The notes under the pieces are model-generated. The model was not told the DNA's origin and ran no database searches. It saw only the letters and a list, made by a program, of their open reading frames with translations. Below, piece after piece: positions 49,127 through 60,720 of a stretch of 64,000 bases of DNA; within the stretch, counting starts at the first letter, position 1, and each line of letters starts with the position of its first letter. A program made the position numbers and the translations under genes. Source of the DNA: Caenorhabditis remanei (Eukaryota > Nematoda > Chromadorea > Rhabditida > Rhabditidae); contig NC_071329.1 of the NCBI RefSeq assembly GCF_010183535.1, forward strand, positions 11,718,001 through 11,782,000, given 5' to 3'.

Positions 49127-49495
49127 TAAGCCATTCCTCAACCTGATCTGACCGCATTGATGAGTAATCCGAAAATTCAATTATCCTGTTTCTTCTCTTT
49201 TATTTAGCGTTGTTCTTTTTGTTTCGAAGTAGTGTAGCGTACAATCCCATAATTTTGTTATTGTTTTGTTTCGAATATTTAAATGATTAAGTTAGAAAAA
49301 TCATCATGAATGTTCTTCATTTTTTTCAGTTTTTCTAGATTCATTATATTGTACTGACTTCTCTAGGTATAATACATACAACACCGGTTCAACGAAAAGG
49401 CTGGACGGTAATCTGGGAGAGTAATAATTTAAAATGGCAAGGACTAGATTTGAATTGGGATTGGCATTTGAGAGAGCACAGTTTCAGTTTGACTT

Positions 49496-52269
49496 CTAAA
49501 TGGCGGCAAGTTGACGTTCCAAATTCTCCCTGAAGCATTGCTTGATATCATTGAGTACGGACCAGCATGGAAGCATCGATACATCAGCCTTAAAGAAGGA
49601 AATTATTCAACTAATTCATTTCGCATTTATGCTTACTTGGAATGTAATTCCTGGCTTCATGTTACAGAATCCAAGACATTTTTTTCCTGCCGACGTTCTA
49701 TCAACTTCTTTATCGATACAGCATTGAGTATGATCATCGTTATCAGCAGCACATTGCATAAGATCAAGACCGTGATGTTGTGGGCATGGATCAGTTCCAA
49801 GGAACATTCCAGTCAACGTTTTCTTAGAAAGGACATCAAAACTGCAAATTCTCTCGCAAGAGTTGTGAACCTTGCGTCCTTTGCAGCATTGCAAGAACTT
49901 CTCACTGGCCGTCTGGAATATACAAACGTTTGAAAGCCTGAATCAGAATGGTGCTCACTCTGGGCTTCGCTAGAGCAACCACTGGAGCTGGTTGTGGTGC
50001 CAAATGACTTTTTGGAGCAACTGGACGTGGAATTGGGCGAGTGGCTGGAATATCTTCTGTTACTTTTTTTCTCAATATTGGTAAACTTACCCTGTTGTGG
50101 TTGTGGAACTGGGCGACGAGTTTGAGGTCTCACTGGAGCTGGGCGGGTCAATTGTTGTTGTGGTGGTTGTGGACGAACGACTCGTGGTTGTTGGTGTTGC
50201 TGGAAGTGATTGAGGATCAAATTTCAGATCAAAAAACACTAAAAGTTACCTCATTTGGTCTAGCGAATGATTGTTGCTGTGGAGGAGAGATGACAGCAGC
50301 GACAGCGGGCTGAGAAGTACGTGGAATGTTGGCAGAACTGGAATGAACACTGCCTCCTACAGATTGAACTCTGACTTTCGATCCCTGGAAAACAATTGGT
50401 TCATTGAAAATAAACTGTGTCAATGATTTAATGAAAATAGAAATCCCAAAAAATGAAAACAAGGACGACAGTAGGAGAGTAACAAAAAGAATACCTGTGG
50501 TCGTGTTCGTTGAGTATCTTCAAAATACGCCGATCGATGACCATCAACAATAATTTCATCAGGTCTGTATGTTGGATTCTGGAGAATTGTTAAGAATTGT
50601 TATACATATTGACAAAACTGAAATAAGGACCTTTGGGCGTGGAGGATCCACGTTGTAAAGAGATTTCAGTGTTGGAATGAATCGAGTTGGTGGAGGTGGA
50701 ACACGAATCTGAAATGGATGAGAATAGACGGGGACAGTTGGGAGGAAATGAGTGTGCGATTTGAAGAACATAATAATAAAGTGGTGGGAATAAAGAAGAA
50801 GAATAAAATCATGCACGTACAAGTGGTGCCTGAGTTTGTGCTGGAGGTGGCGGAGGTGGAGGTGGTTGGGCGAGCAGAGTGATCTGCAACAAAATAGTAA
50901 TAGTTATGAAATCTGATCACCAAAATTAAATAGTGCAATGAAAGAAAAATAGAATTGATGATTGAGATAGTAACGATTCAAATTATCAGAAATAGAATCC
51001 ACTGTAACAACATGCAACGCTTACCTTCTCTTGGTTTTGAGTGAATGAATTTGGCTGCTCTCTGAACAATTTGTTCTCGAAATCAACTTGTTGAACACTT
51101 CTAGCAGTATTCACGTGTTGGAATGCGACATCTGGAACTTTCTGTGGTGGTGGAGGTGGTTTCTGATGATATCTAGGAATATCAGCGGGTTGAACCATAA
51201 CTGGAGTTTGTTGAGATGGAACATATTGTTGTGCTTGATAAGCCTCTGGTGGTGGTGGTGGAGCTTGTGGAATAATTACAGTTTGAGAATAGATTGGTGG
51301 TGGAGCAGGTGGTGGTTGTTGCTGATATTGAAGTGGTTGTTGTGGTTGTTGTTGTTGATATTGCAATGGCTGTTGCAGTTGTTGCTGCTGTTGTTGTTGT
51401 TGTGGTTGTTGGAAGTATTGCTGCTGTTGTTGCTGAGGTTGATATTGCTGTGGTTGGTACTGTTGCTGTGGTTGTTGAGCTGGGAACGGTTGATATGCCT
51501 GTTGCTGATACTGTTGTGGTTGCTGGAATTGTTGTGGCTGTTGGAATTGTTGGAACCCATTGAAGTTGTTATAATGCTGCTGTTGTTGAGGCCATTCGTA
51601 GTATTGACTGTGAGCTGAAATATTTAAATCATGAATTCTGTAGTAAACAGAGAAATATCCAACAGTGGGCTTCGTTGTTGCAGTTTTCTTTTTAAAACTT
51701 TTCTTGTCTCACAGTAATTTGAAACAATATACCGTAAATACTGTATTATAACGGCACCTGTAATAGAACGGCACCTGTATTATAACGGCACCCCGCCCAT
51801 ACTCAGAATTCATGAATATGATTATCCCGGTGGTCTTTCTTGGTTTTGATTAGAAGCAACGTGCTTAGTAACTTCTAAATTAACAAATAGAACGTCCAAA
51901 AATGTTTTTCCGTATAATTTTAATGAGTTTCTGAAAGCACAAAATTTCTCTGGGAGGCAGTTGAAAAATATAACGGCATGCCGTTATAATACAGTATTTA
52001 CGGTAAGCTCTCTGATCACTCAACTTTTGTTGATCCTACTCTCAGTTACCCTGAACTGATTTACAGTTGAATCGACACATCAGAAGCCTTATCACGTCTA
52101 TCAGATGAAGTAAAAACAGAAAATTCATTTTCACTTTCTCTCTTCTCACTCTGGAGATCAGATCCCTTGTCTATTCAGGGTATCAAACTCTAGAAAGAAG
52201 AAAGAGCATCAAAGATAACTTACCGTTCACCGCCAATAAGGCTACCGTTGCCAAGTAGCGGTAGATCAT
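49496..52269 (-). CDS. Secreted Gln/Pro-rich protein with a C-terminal DB module
   Basis: Ten exons: 52224-52269, 51025-51614, 50821-50883, 50631-50708, 50495-50578, 50250-50384, 50091-50199, 49959-50053, 49637-49912 and 49496-49588. Total 522 aa in frame. The start MIYRYLATVALLAVNAHS is a signal peptide. Residues ~16-215 are a low-complexity Gln/Pro/Tyr block (QQQYQPQQYQPQQQQ; PPPAPPPIYSQ), followed by more Pro-rich linkers. The last ~125 residues are a DB module, a nematode Cys-rich domain: FLQCCKGRKV, NSCERICSF, DPCPQHH, LDLMQCAAD, HTQCCIDK, KCLGFCNM, MLPCWSV and DIKQCFRENL. Members are typically cuticle or extracellular-matrix proteins. A 3-bp alternative acceptor exists at exon eight. 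Intron 1 carries a MITE. Confidence 0.82.
51730..52005. mobile_element. MITE with 27-bp terminal inverted repeats
   Basis: The ends TACCGTAAATACTGTATTAT and its reverse complement (ending ATAATACAGTATTTACGGTA) match over 27 bp, both continuing into AACGGCA. The outer TA may be the target duplication. Inside, TATTATAACGGCACC-like units repeat two or three times at the left end, and the right end contains TAACGGCATGCCGTTA. There is no coding capacity. It sits in intron 1 of the DB-module gene. Confidence 0.85.
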
Positions 52270-54301
52270 AATAGTAGCAGAAAGATAGAAAATGGAAAGG
52301 TAAGAAGGTATAGACTAGGAGGACCGGATCTTAGTGGGCAGCCCAGCACTGCTAACTAAAGCCGAATGGCAACGGGGGCGTGGCCAAGATGCGGAGCGAA
52401 AAAGAAATGAAGAAGAAGCTGTAGAAGCAGAATAAGAAGAAGACGAAGAAGAAGAAGATGAAGACGTCGGAAGAAGGCGTTGGAAGGGGAGGAACACTGG
52501 AAAAGGTCGACAGCCCTCCGACTGTAACGGTGCGTGGGCAAGATGTGTAATTTCTAGTATAATCTAGGCGACACAGACTGGTGTGAAGCTGGCTTTTGGA
52601 AGAAAGGAGAAGAAGGAGAAGCCAATTGTTAATTAGGACGACTAGGTGCTGTACATCTTTTATGGTCACACTTTAGTATATATCTCCAAGAATTACTAGT
52701 TGCTTTGTAGTTTCCATTTCGATTTCGATTTGAAAAAACTTCAAGAGGAATGATGATGTTGACGTGGCAGTGTCCCTGGTCTTTGCACTTGGAAACCTCT
52801 CATTTGAATGAGAAAACCAAATGGATGAAGCGGTTATTCCAGTGAGACATTTTCTTTCACTTTCAAGGCGCTAACCTTTTTGATAGGCAATTGCGTGTCC
52901 CCCTCATCAAAAACAATTACATGTCTCCTCTCGAGTCATGACACCCTGACGACGCAACGTGACGAAGCTGGCGCGACACCGCGAAACCCGTCTCCAGAAT
53001 AAAAGGAGAAATGAAGATGAAGATGGAAAAGAAAGAAGCATTGCGCAATCGTCGAGGGCACAGATGTTTTGGCCGCCACCGGCCGCCAACAGAGGAAAAG
53101 GAAACGAAAGGCTTTTGAAAAAGGACGTAGCAAAAAAGGAAAAGGAAAAGATAAATAAAAAAAAACGAGTTCCTTTTTCCGCAGCAGATAAATTGGATAT
53201 AGAATGAATGGACTGACTGCGGCTGACTTTGTTTTTATAGATGAGGTATGAAACCAAACATTTTTAGAAGATCATCCAATGTATCCTGAGTTTTGAAGAA
53301 TTTGAATGATCTCTCTGCAAAACGGAAAATGATAAATGCTAGACGTTGCTATAAGTAACAAATTATGTCGAGAACTAGAAGAAGTCGATGAGCGTAATGT
53401 ATCCATAGAGCTCCGTTTGATATGCTGAGATTCTCTAGGTTTGCTTCCCTCTCCATACTCCTCAGGTAATGATCAGGTTTGATTATTTTGTTTCGTTAAA
53501 AAACGCCCAAAGATGATCATTTCAGATTATGGCAATTGTAGACTACATGTCTGATGTGATCAGCATTTGAGAATCTGTAGTTTTGTAGTCCGAGAGAGGG
53601 AATCTCACTTAGCTTACCTTACTACCAGAATCTTCTGAAACTTCTTCCGGTCTGGCCATGCTGAAGTAGGCCAAGTCCGACGGCTTCAATTTTGATTTAG
53701 CTTTAATTCCCATTCTCATTCTAAACGCTGGCTCATGTTCTTAGGTTTTCAAGCATTCTTGTCTTCTAGTATGGTTTTTCAGATTTCCTTGCATTAAAAT
53801 TCGCCAAACCACCATCTGATGAACCTTGACGTAATCAAATCCTCTCTGATTCCCATGTTCATTCATTTTCTCTTTCACCTCAATCTGTCTTATCACCTCT
53901 GTCCACTTTGATTGATTCCGCTACGAAGAAACTCGGTTACGTAATGTCCAATCGGGTTTCCACTCCCCCTCTCAATTTCGATTCTCTCTGTCTCTTTTCT
54001 CAATGAATCGTTTTAGAGATATATGTACATACAGATTTCCATTTATTTCCTCTTTCATATCCATTATGATACTACATTTGGGACTGATATGTAGTCATCA
54101 CAGCTTCCAACAAAACAATGAATATAGTAGGCAACATAATAACAAGAAGAAGGAGAAAAAGGGCGGAGAGTAGTGAGACTGAATACATTACGCCATTCAA
54201 AACTAAAAGGAACCCGCACCGGTATGACATCATTAGGAAGAGAATTACTGGATAGTTGGATTCACGTCGTTCACAAAACTTCATCAAGTGGCATGAGTAC
54301 A
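52270..54301. other. Intergenic, 2 kb, no gene seen
   Basis: It lies upstream of the DB-module gene and downstream of the phospholipase gene, both minus. A GAA/GAC triplet-rich run (52380-52480) and a purine-rich block at 52960-53200 create open frames without family resemblance. No other structure was noted. Confidence 0.45.
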
Positions 54302-55926
54302 TCAGAAAATGTTGTCGTTGAGGTCGGCACGACGCATCGGAAGAAGTAAATAGTGTCGTTCATCGGAGAACTCGGAAAACGGGCGGCGGATTGAAGCACG
54401 TACGAACAGAAGGATAAGAGCAGTGCCTGAAAATGTATTTTGATAAGATGGAAATTTGGATTCTTGAAATTTAGAACTCACCGAAAAGGAAGAAACCAAG
54501 AATTATGAAAGGAGGCATACTCAATCCAACTGAAGTGTTTCCTGGAATAATCGGGAGAATTCTGAAATTTTTCGGAGGTTCACAGCCTTCTGAATTCTGA
54601 TCAGTTCTCAGATATGGGCATTCCATTGGAGGACACACGAATCTATCCATTCCAACTGATAATTCACTTGTAACTGTTTTCTTCTGAACTGGTTCAAAAA
54701 GTCCTTTCCATATTTGTTTCGCAGCAATATCGTGAGCAATTGGTGACAAATGAAAACAGTCCAAGGCCAACAATGCAACATTCGGTTGACCTCCAAGAAG
54801 TGGAATAGATTTCAAGTCCATTCCTGGAGAAATGACGACAGTAAAACTATTCGAAGTAGCAGAGTTTTCATTAAATTCTTTCACTATCTCCTTCAACTGA
54901 TCATTGAATTTCTCTTTGATTTTCCGATATTCTTTTTTATCTAATTCGAAAATACAAGAACACGTTTGTCTGTAATTATTTAAGTTACAAAAAATTGAAT
55001 CTAGAAAACCAACTTGTGAGACAATTCGCAGAACGGACTGACTTCGTGAGCTTGAGAATGAATTTGGACATTAATTGGAGGCATTATATTGACAAATACA
55101 TTAGGAATACTTGAATGGATAATAGTCAGTGCTGATCTGATAGATTTTCCAAAGGTTTCCGGTCCGTAAAGAGTCTGGAAAGGTGAAGTTGCATTTGAAA
55201 ATTATATTTTTGGTTACCTCATTCTTACAAACATTGCATAAATCATTGTGGCCGATGAAAATGTTCACGAACTTCCAACTGTCTTCGCTACGTGATCCCA
55301 ACTTTCTCTTCAAAGTTTTAACGAGTTCCTTAGCTTGCTCTGGTAGCTCATGACTGAAAGAACCTGGGACCGCCAAGTTGAAATCGTAGAATTTTCTAAT
55401 TCTATCAGAAGATCCTCCTTTGACTCTTGGTGAAAATTGACGGAACATATCTGTAAAGTCCGGTGTTTGTAGAGTATTTGACTTGAAGGACACTTACTGA
55501 TCAGTGTTGCTTGTTCATTCAGAGTTACATCATCTCCAGTTACAAAAGAAATTCCTGGATACTCTTCGAAAATATCAAAAATAGAGGATGATTTTGCAGC
55601 CTGTGCAACTGAAACTGAGTCTCCGAGAGCAGCAACGACGTCAATTTGTGAAGGATGAAGTTGATGAACTGATGTAGCTGGCTCTTGGATTGAATAAGAA
55701 CAATTGAAATGTGGAAGTCCCATTGGATGCTCTGAATTTGAATTATCAATTTCTTTAGTACGAAAAAATACTAACTCATAGAATCCGAGAACTCTTTTTT
55801 GACATCTCTCCAGCTATTGAAAATCTCCGCAGAAATTTTGAGAATCTCATTTGGAGGTGAAATGATACATTTAAACTGTGGTAGTATCAAATAAATAATT
55901 ACAAATAGAATCAATAATCGTGCCAT
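54302..55926 (-). CDS. GDSL lipase, phospholipase B-like, C-terminally anchored
   Basis: Six exons: 55776-55926, 55498-55731, 55218-55450, 55014-55174, 54482-54969 and 54302-54426, giving 463 aa. MARLLILFVIIYLILPQFKC is the signal peptide. GDSL blocks: VVAALGDSVSVAQA (catalytic Ser, block I), VNIFIGHNDLCN (block III, oxyanion Asn) and ALLALDCFHLSPIAH (catalytic Asp and His, block V). This is the PLB1 arrangement of SGNH hydrolases. Near the C-terminus FIILGFFLFGTALILLFVRA is a membrane helix followed by a ~35-residue basic tail (IRRPFSEFSDERHY). So it is probably an ectoenzyme or lysosomal membrane lipase cleaving acyl chains from phospholipids. I picked the MARL start because it begins the signal peptide; an in-frame upstream ATG would add 25 residues. 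Confidence 0.85.
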
Positions 55927-56761
55927 TTTCAGAGAAGAAAAGAAAAAAGAACGAGAATTGAGTATTTTGTGTGCGAAACATTTTTCGTTTTTCTTTTTCA
56001 ACCCGATAAGATAGTCTGTTTTGCATTTTTACAACAGAAATCATAGATAGTGAACAGAGCAAAATGAGGGGGGGAGTAGAGATAAACAAACACGGTGTAG
56101 TTTGTGATTTTTGGAGCATTGAGAAGAGGTGAACGAGTTCATGATTCTGGGACAAGAATTGATGCATTTGCCATAGATGTGAAAGTTAAAGCGTCCTCGA
56201 GGAGTTCTAAATGTGAATTTTCGAAAATAAAATACCGTAAGAGTACTGTAGGTAACCCAAATATTGGAGAGTATGCTGGAAGTGTGCAGATACAGTAACT
56301 GCTAACTAGTTAAATCGTGAGGCTACCATGTTGCCCTCCACTTCTGAAGAATCTACCTTTCTATTCAGAATCCACAAATGTTTTCTTCCAAAACAACTTG
56401 AGCAAATACTATTGCGACGTCACTTCTTTCCTCATAACTTTTATATTGGCACCTTCCGACTTTCTCATCGAAGCTCATGCAAACATGACTCACCTTCTTT
56501 CTCTTCTCCTCCGCTAAAACTGACCATCCGAATCGAGTTGTCTGCGTCTCAATATTGAAACACCCATTGCTCTTACTATTTCATTTCTCTCTCGCTCGTT
56601 TCCAATTTCGATCGCTAATACAAACAAACACACTCATACATACCTTCCTTGTTTCCCCGGGTGCCCGCTTCCACTCGCTTAGTACAATTATTCAATTTCA
56701 ACTGGCGACACTTGTTTCTTATTGTTTTGTAAATCTATAATCTCTAAAAACTGTCAAGATA
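55927..56761. other. Divergent promoter region of the phospholipase and M6/PLP genes
   Basis: 835 bp, no clear exon. The last ~250 bp are pyrimidine-rich on the + strand (CTTCCTTGTTTCCCC, TTTCTCTCTCGCTCG), a typical 5' UTR/promoter look for the plus-strand gene. It should contain that gene's true start codon if it has an upstream exon. Confidence 0.5.
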
Positions 56762-57995
56762 GTGTCAAGATCAACGAAAGAGGCGGCGCAAAGACGTGCG
56801 CAGAACGCCGCCGTCGTTCATCTGAATGCGGACGCAGAGGAGGATGATTGCTTCCATCGAATACCCTATGCTTCACTTATTGGCTCCTTATTATGTATTC
56901 TTGGAGTCATTCTTTTTGCAATCATGATGTCATGGGCATTCAATGCAACTGCAGAACAGACAAGAAGATCTTTGAGGATCAATGATTGGCCATGGCTCGA
57001 TAAAGTTCAAGTTTTCTTCATTGTTATTGCGGTACTCATGGGATTATTTTCTCTTTTCTTTTTATGTATTGGATTCACTGCAACTGGAGGAACAAGAGAA
57101 ATTATGTATAAAGGTTTGAAATTCTCCAGGAAACCGCTCAAATCTATTATTTTTCAGATTCGGATGCTCGTTGTGGAGGAAAAGCTGCATGTGTCATTGC
57201 TATGATCTTCGATGTTCTTTTGGTATTCTATTTTAACTCAAAATAAGTTTATTTCATCATAACAATTTCAGATAATAGCCTGGTTATTCATTATCTCAAT
57301 AGTCTCATGGTTATGTATATTCTACTACTTTTTTAATCGTCTTTGTCTGGATCTCCCCGGTTACACAGACGGAGACTGTATTGATCTCCATGTCTTCTGG
57401 CCACTTGTATCCTCATTCGCCAATTCAGTAAGTTTTTAAAATTCAAAGTGCCAAAAAATGCTATTCAATTGTATTCAGAATCTCCGGATGTGTGGTGGAG
57501 ACGTCCAACAATTTTGTGCCTTGACATCAACTGCCTTCTCTTGGTATGTAATCGGATGGGTCGGATGTGTTTTGATAATTCTCGGGATCTTGCTATTCTT
57601 TGGAATTCACGCCTCAAATTATGCTCATATTGGAAATGCAAACAGGTCAGTTTCTACTTTTTTGAAGACATAAACTTGAATTCTAAATTTTCAGATATGT
57701 GGAATTGGGAAATCTTCGGATAGTAGATCACAGAGAACCTGGAGATGATAGAAGTGGCAAAGGGGAAAAAGTAGGAAGAGGTGTTCGTATCCCAGATAAA
57801 TATGAGATCCAGTCGGCGACACAATGGAGTGATTCTAGAGCAAATTATTCAATGAGGTGAGCATTCTTGATATTCATTCAAAACTTACATTTCTGAGAAT
57901 TCAGAACATCAACAAGCCGCCAAGCGGAGCATATGTCAGATTCGATCAGCCAATTCGATTATCGCAGGGATAAACGACCAAAACCGGTTTACTAA
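56762..57995 (+). CDS. nmgp-1: M6/PLP proteolipid family membrane protein
   Basis: Six exons: 56762-57113, 57158-57222, 57272-57427, 57479-57645, 57695-57856 and 57905-57995, about 330 aa from the GTG at 56762. Four membrane helices in PLP/DM20/M6 order: IPYASLIGSLLCILGVILF, then VFFIVIAVLMGLFSLFFLC followed by GFTATGGTREIMYK (the FTTGAVRQIF region), then IIAWLFIISIVSWLCIFYYF, a large loop with cysteines (LCLDLPGYTDGDCID; RMCGGDVQQFCALTS), then GWVGCVLIILGILLFF. The long cytoplasmic tail is basic and ends YRRDKRPKPVY. The family works in membrane adhesion and ion homeostasis of neurons and glia. The odd point is the start: no ATG lies in frame upstream before the TAA at 56738, nor downstream before helix 1. 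The symbol is given because worms have one such gene, from memory. Confidence 0.82.
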
Positions 57996-58103
57996 TTTAA
58001 CAATCAATCTCACGTTTATTAGAATTACCAATTCAACTCTCTAGTTTTCAATAAATTATTTCCATATATCATTTCTTTTAAAAAATATCAAGATAAACTG
58101 AAA

Positions 58104-58610
58104 ATGACCGCTCTTGCTCAAGGTGACCAACAAATGGTAACTCGACTTCAGATAAAGATTTAAACACTCAAAGTTCAGATAATATTCGAAGATGATACTC
58201 GTGATCAAACAGTCATTATAGAAGTGACAAATCAATTTCCCAGAAAAATGAGATTCCGATGGGAGACTACTTTTGGATTCTTCTTCAAAGTATCTCCATC
58301 AACAGGAATCATGGAGTCGAGAGAAACTGTTGGTTCCTATTGACGATAGTCTCGTATTTATTCTTCTAGAAAACATTCGAAATTCTGTTTCATGGTGATC
58401 AACTCCGAAATACGAATATTCTGGATTCAGATCACTCGATTAAATTGTTATGGACACCCGCAGAGACTAGAAAACGTGGATTGGAAGTGAGAACCATCTA
58501 CCACTATCTTTTTTATACAAAAGTGTTTCCAGAATACTCAATTCCAAGTTCCGATTATTTTTGCGATTCATGTGCAACCAAAACGTGTTATGGAATATGA
58601 AAACTGTTAA
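58104..58610 (+). CDS. MSP-domain (PapD-like) protein, divergent from canonical MSP
   Basis: Four short exons: 58104-58136, 58179-58328, 58370-58486 and 58533-58610, giving 125 aa in frame. It matches the MSP fold in order: IIFEDDTRDQTVIIEVTN (strand pair then the conserved Asn), PRKMRFRWETT (in place of [11 protein letters not shown]), FFFKVSPSTGIMESRET (in place of [16 protein letters not shown]), TFEILFHGD, and SIKLLWTPAET (in place of [11 protein letters not shown]). The length is close to the 127 aa of MSP, but identity is low. The N-terminal MAQSVPPGD signature is missing and an LRNTNILDSDH loop replaces EDTNND. It is probably a single-domain sperm protein or a VAP-like cofactor. Its stop codon is one base from the stop of the nucleoside hydrolase on the other strand. 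Confidence 0.75.
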
Positions 58611-58611
58611 T

Positions 58612-59893
58612 CTAAGCAACAATTAATGAGTTATTATCAATATTATTCGTGTTTCCCGATGATTTCACAGCTGCAATCAGCATTTCATTCACTTTCTTTG
58701 CATCATATTCAGTAATAAACGTATGTGATAACCAGTTGGCTTCCTGAAAATTGTAAAAGAATAGATAGAGAATTCTATCCATCATACTCACATTTTTATC
58801 TCCTGAAGATTGGTATGAATGTTCTATTGGAATGTATTTAGTACTCAACCAATCAACTGTCACTTGCCCTCTTGTCACCGCCGCCCGTTCCAACTCAACG
58901 GATGCACATAATTTCAGACATTTCTTTGCAACATTTGAATCTATTGCCACCGCAACGGCTATATCATCCACAAAAGCGTACAGTTGTTGAGTTAATTTAT
59001 TATATTGCCTTCCTCTTGCAGTTATATTACTCAAAAAGTAGGATAAATCAGTCTTCTGTCGCAATGATTCTTCATAATCAACTTCATTATTGTACTGGAA
59101 AAAAGGCTATAAATTCATAAGAAGTTTAATGAAGAGACTTACCTCTGGCCCTTTCAAGAAGCACATATCCCATGGAATAGTAGTAAGATGAATAGAAGAA
59201 AGAACAATATGAGCAGCTTCAGGATCCATTAGTAAATTGAATTCAGCTGTCGAATTGTATTGCGAATTCCCGATTCCCAAATAGTTTCCACCCATAATTA
59301 TCACTTTTCGAATTCTTTTCGCTACTTCTGGATCTTTTCGAAGAGCCATTGCAATGTTCGTCAGTGGTCCTAAACCAATTAAAACCACATCACTTGTATT
59401 TTTGGTCAATTCAATAATTGCATCAATTGCATTCTGTTTTTGTGCCATTTGAAAATCAGAAGGAAGAGATTTCGGATGAATATCAGGTACTCCTCCAATT
59501 CCATCACTTCCAAATAGTTCTTCCCATACTACAACTGGACCTTTTGGAACGAGTGAATCTTGAGATCCAATGAAGATTGGAACGGATTCTTTTCCAATTG
59601 CTCTGAGAAGACGAGCAACATTTGCAGCTGATTGATTCGCAGAAACTCCCCCATGAACTGTTGTAATTCCAATAACTTCAACATTTGGATGAGTTAAAGC
59701 AATGGATAAACCTCGAATATCGTCATAAACACCATCCGTATCTATGAAGGTATGGAAGAATTTGGAAGAGAAATTTACAATTCTTACCAATAATCAACTT
59801 AATTGGGGTTACTGGAGAAGGACGAAACAATGTGGAAACGAACGGAATGATAAAGTGAAAAATGAGTAGCCAGAACATCTGAAATCTAGACAT
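58612..59893 (-). CDS. Secreted/ER inosine-uridine nucleoside hydrolase family protein
   Basis: Four exons: 59788-59893, 59143-59741, 58792-59094 and 58612-58743, giving 379 aa. The N-terminus MSRFQMFWLLIFHFIIPFVS is a signal peptide or anchor. The nucleoside hydrolase fold follows: IDTDGVYDDIRGLSIAL (calcium-binding Asp cluster, canonical DTDPGxDD with P-G replaced by G-V), VIGITTVHGGVSANQSAANV, SDVVLIGLGPLTNIAMAL, VIIMGGN, STAEFNLLMDPEAAHIVLSS (family AEFNxxxDPEAA), and DDIAVAVAID with the late conserved Asp. The family cleaves the N-glycosidic bond of ribonucleosides for purine/pyrimidine salvage. The signal peptide suggests extracellular or lysosomal nucleoside breakdown. Confidence 0.85.
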
Positions 59894-60720
59894 TTTGAAC
59901 TAGAACTTGTAGACAGATGAGTACAGAAAAGAACGGAAGTAGTAAGTACTTCACACTGAAATTTCTGTTGAACAACTATTTGTGAGACGGTTTAACAGTG
60001 ATTCGGGGATGTATTCTTTTGAATTTTTCACTATTTGCTCACTTTTTTCCATCACACAAATAATACAATTTTCGTTCTTTGGGGGCCAATTGAGTTGTGT
60101 TTTCATGGCAACCAAAACTAAGAATTAGATTAAAAAAGAATGAATGAATTGGGTTATTCAAAGAAAATGCAGAGAGCAAAACTGAAGATTTGAGAAGAGA
60201 AACTCGAGATGTCTGCTATAGATGATTCTCACAGTTTTCTGTCAATATTTTACAGATTCCCATATAGTCTTCCTTGGACACTGTGAATTCTTCTTTTTTC
60301 TGGATACCAAACTCAAAAACCAAAGATGTCATGGAAAACTCATAATTCCGGACAGTAACAAAACCAGTTTATGGATTCATTTTTTGCAACTTCGAAGTCG
60401 TAAATGCTGCAAAAACTTTGAACGTTCCATAAAACTTCATCTTCGTCCTGTTTTGAAAAACCATGGTTTGAACTTCCGCCAAAAATCTCTTGCCCCTTCG
60501 CGGCCGCGGACTTGTACACCACCTTCTCTTTTAAACTAGTCCCTCCTCACTTTTTGACATTTTTTCGAGCTTTTTTTCTGAAAAAACTGTGATTAAACCA
60601 AAAATTCCTATTATTTCATTATTTTGCTAAGCTTAAAAAAAATTTATAGTCGTTGCTCATTCGTTTTCAATTAATTGTTCTGAATGACATTCTCTCTTCT
60701 TAAAAGCTTTTTTTTCAGAT
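59894..60720. other. Divergent promoter region, nucleoside hydrolase and WDR3 genes
   Basis: 827 bp, no supported exon. A plus-strand frame at 60222-60539 lacks family resemblance. A Py-rich acceptor TTTTTTTTCAG at 60708-60718 lies two bases before the WDR3 ATG and looks like an SL trans-splice site. Confidence 0.5.

Noticed and set aside
51088..51618. 176-aa plus-strand Leu/Trp-rich frame
   Set aside because: It is the antisense shadow of the Gln/Pro-rich block of the DB-module gene.
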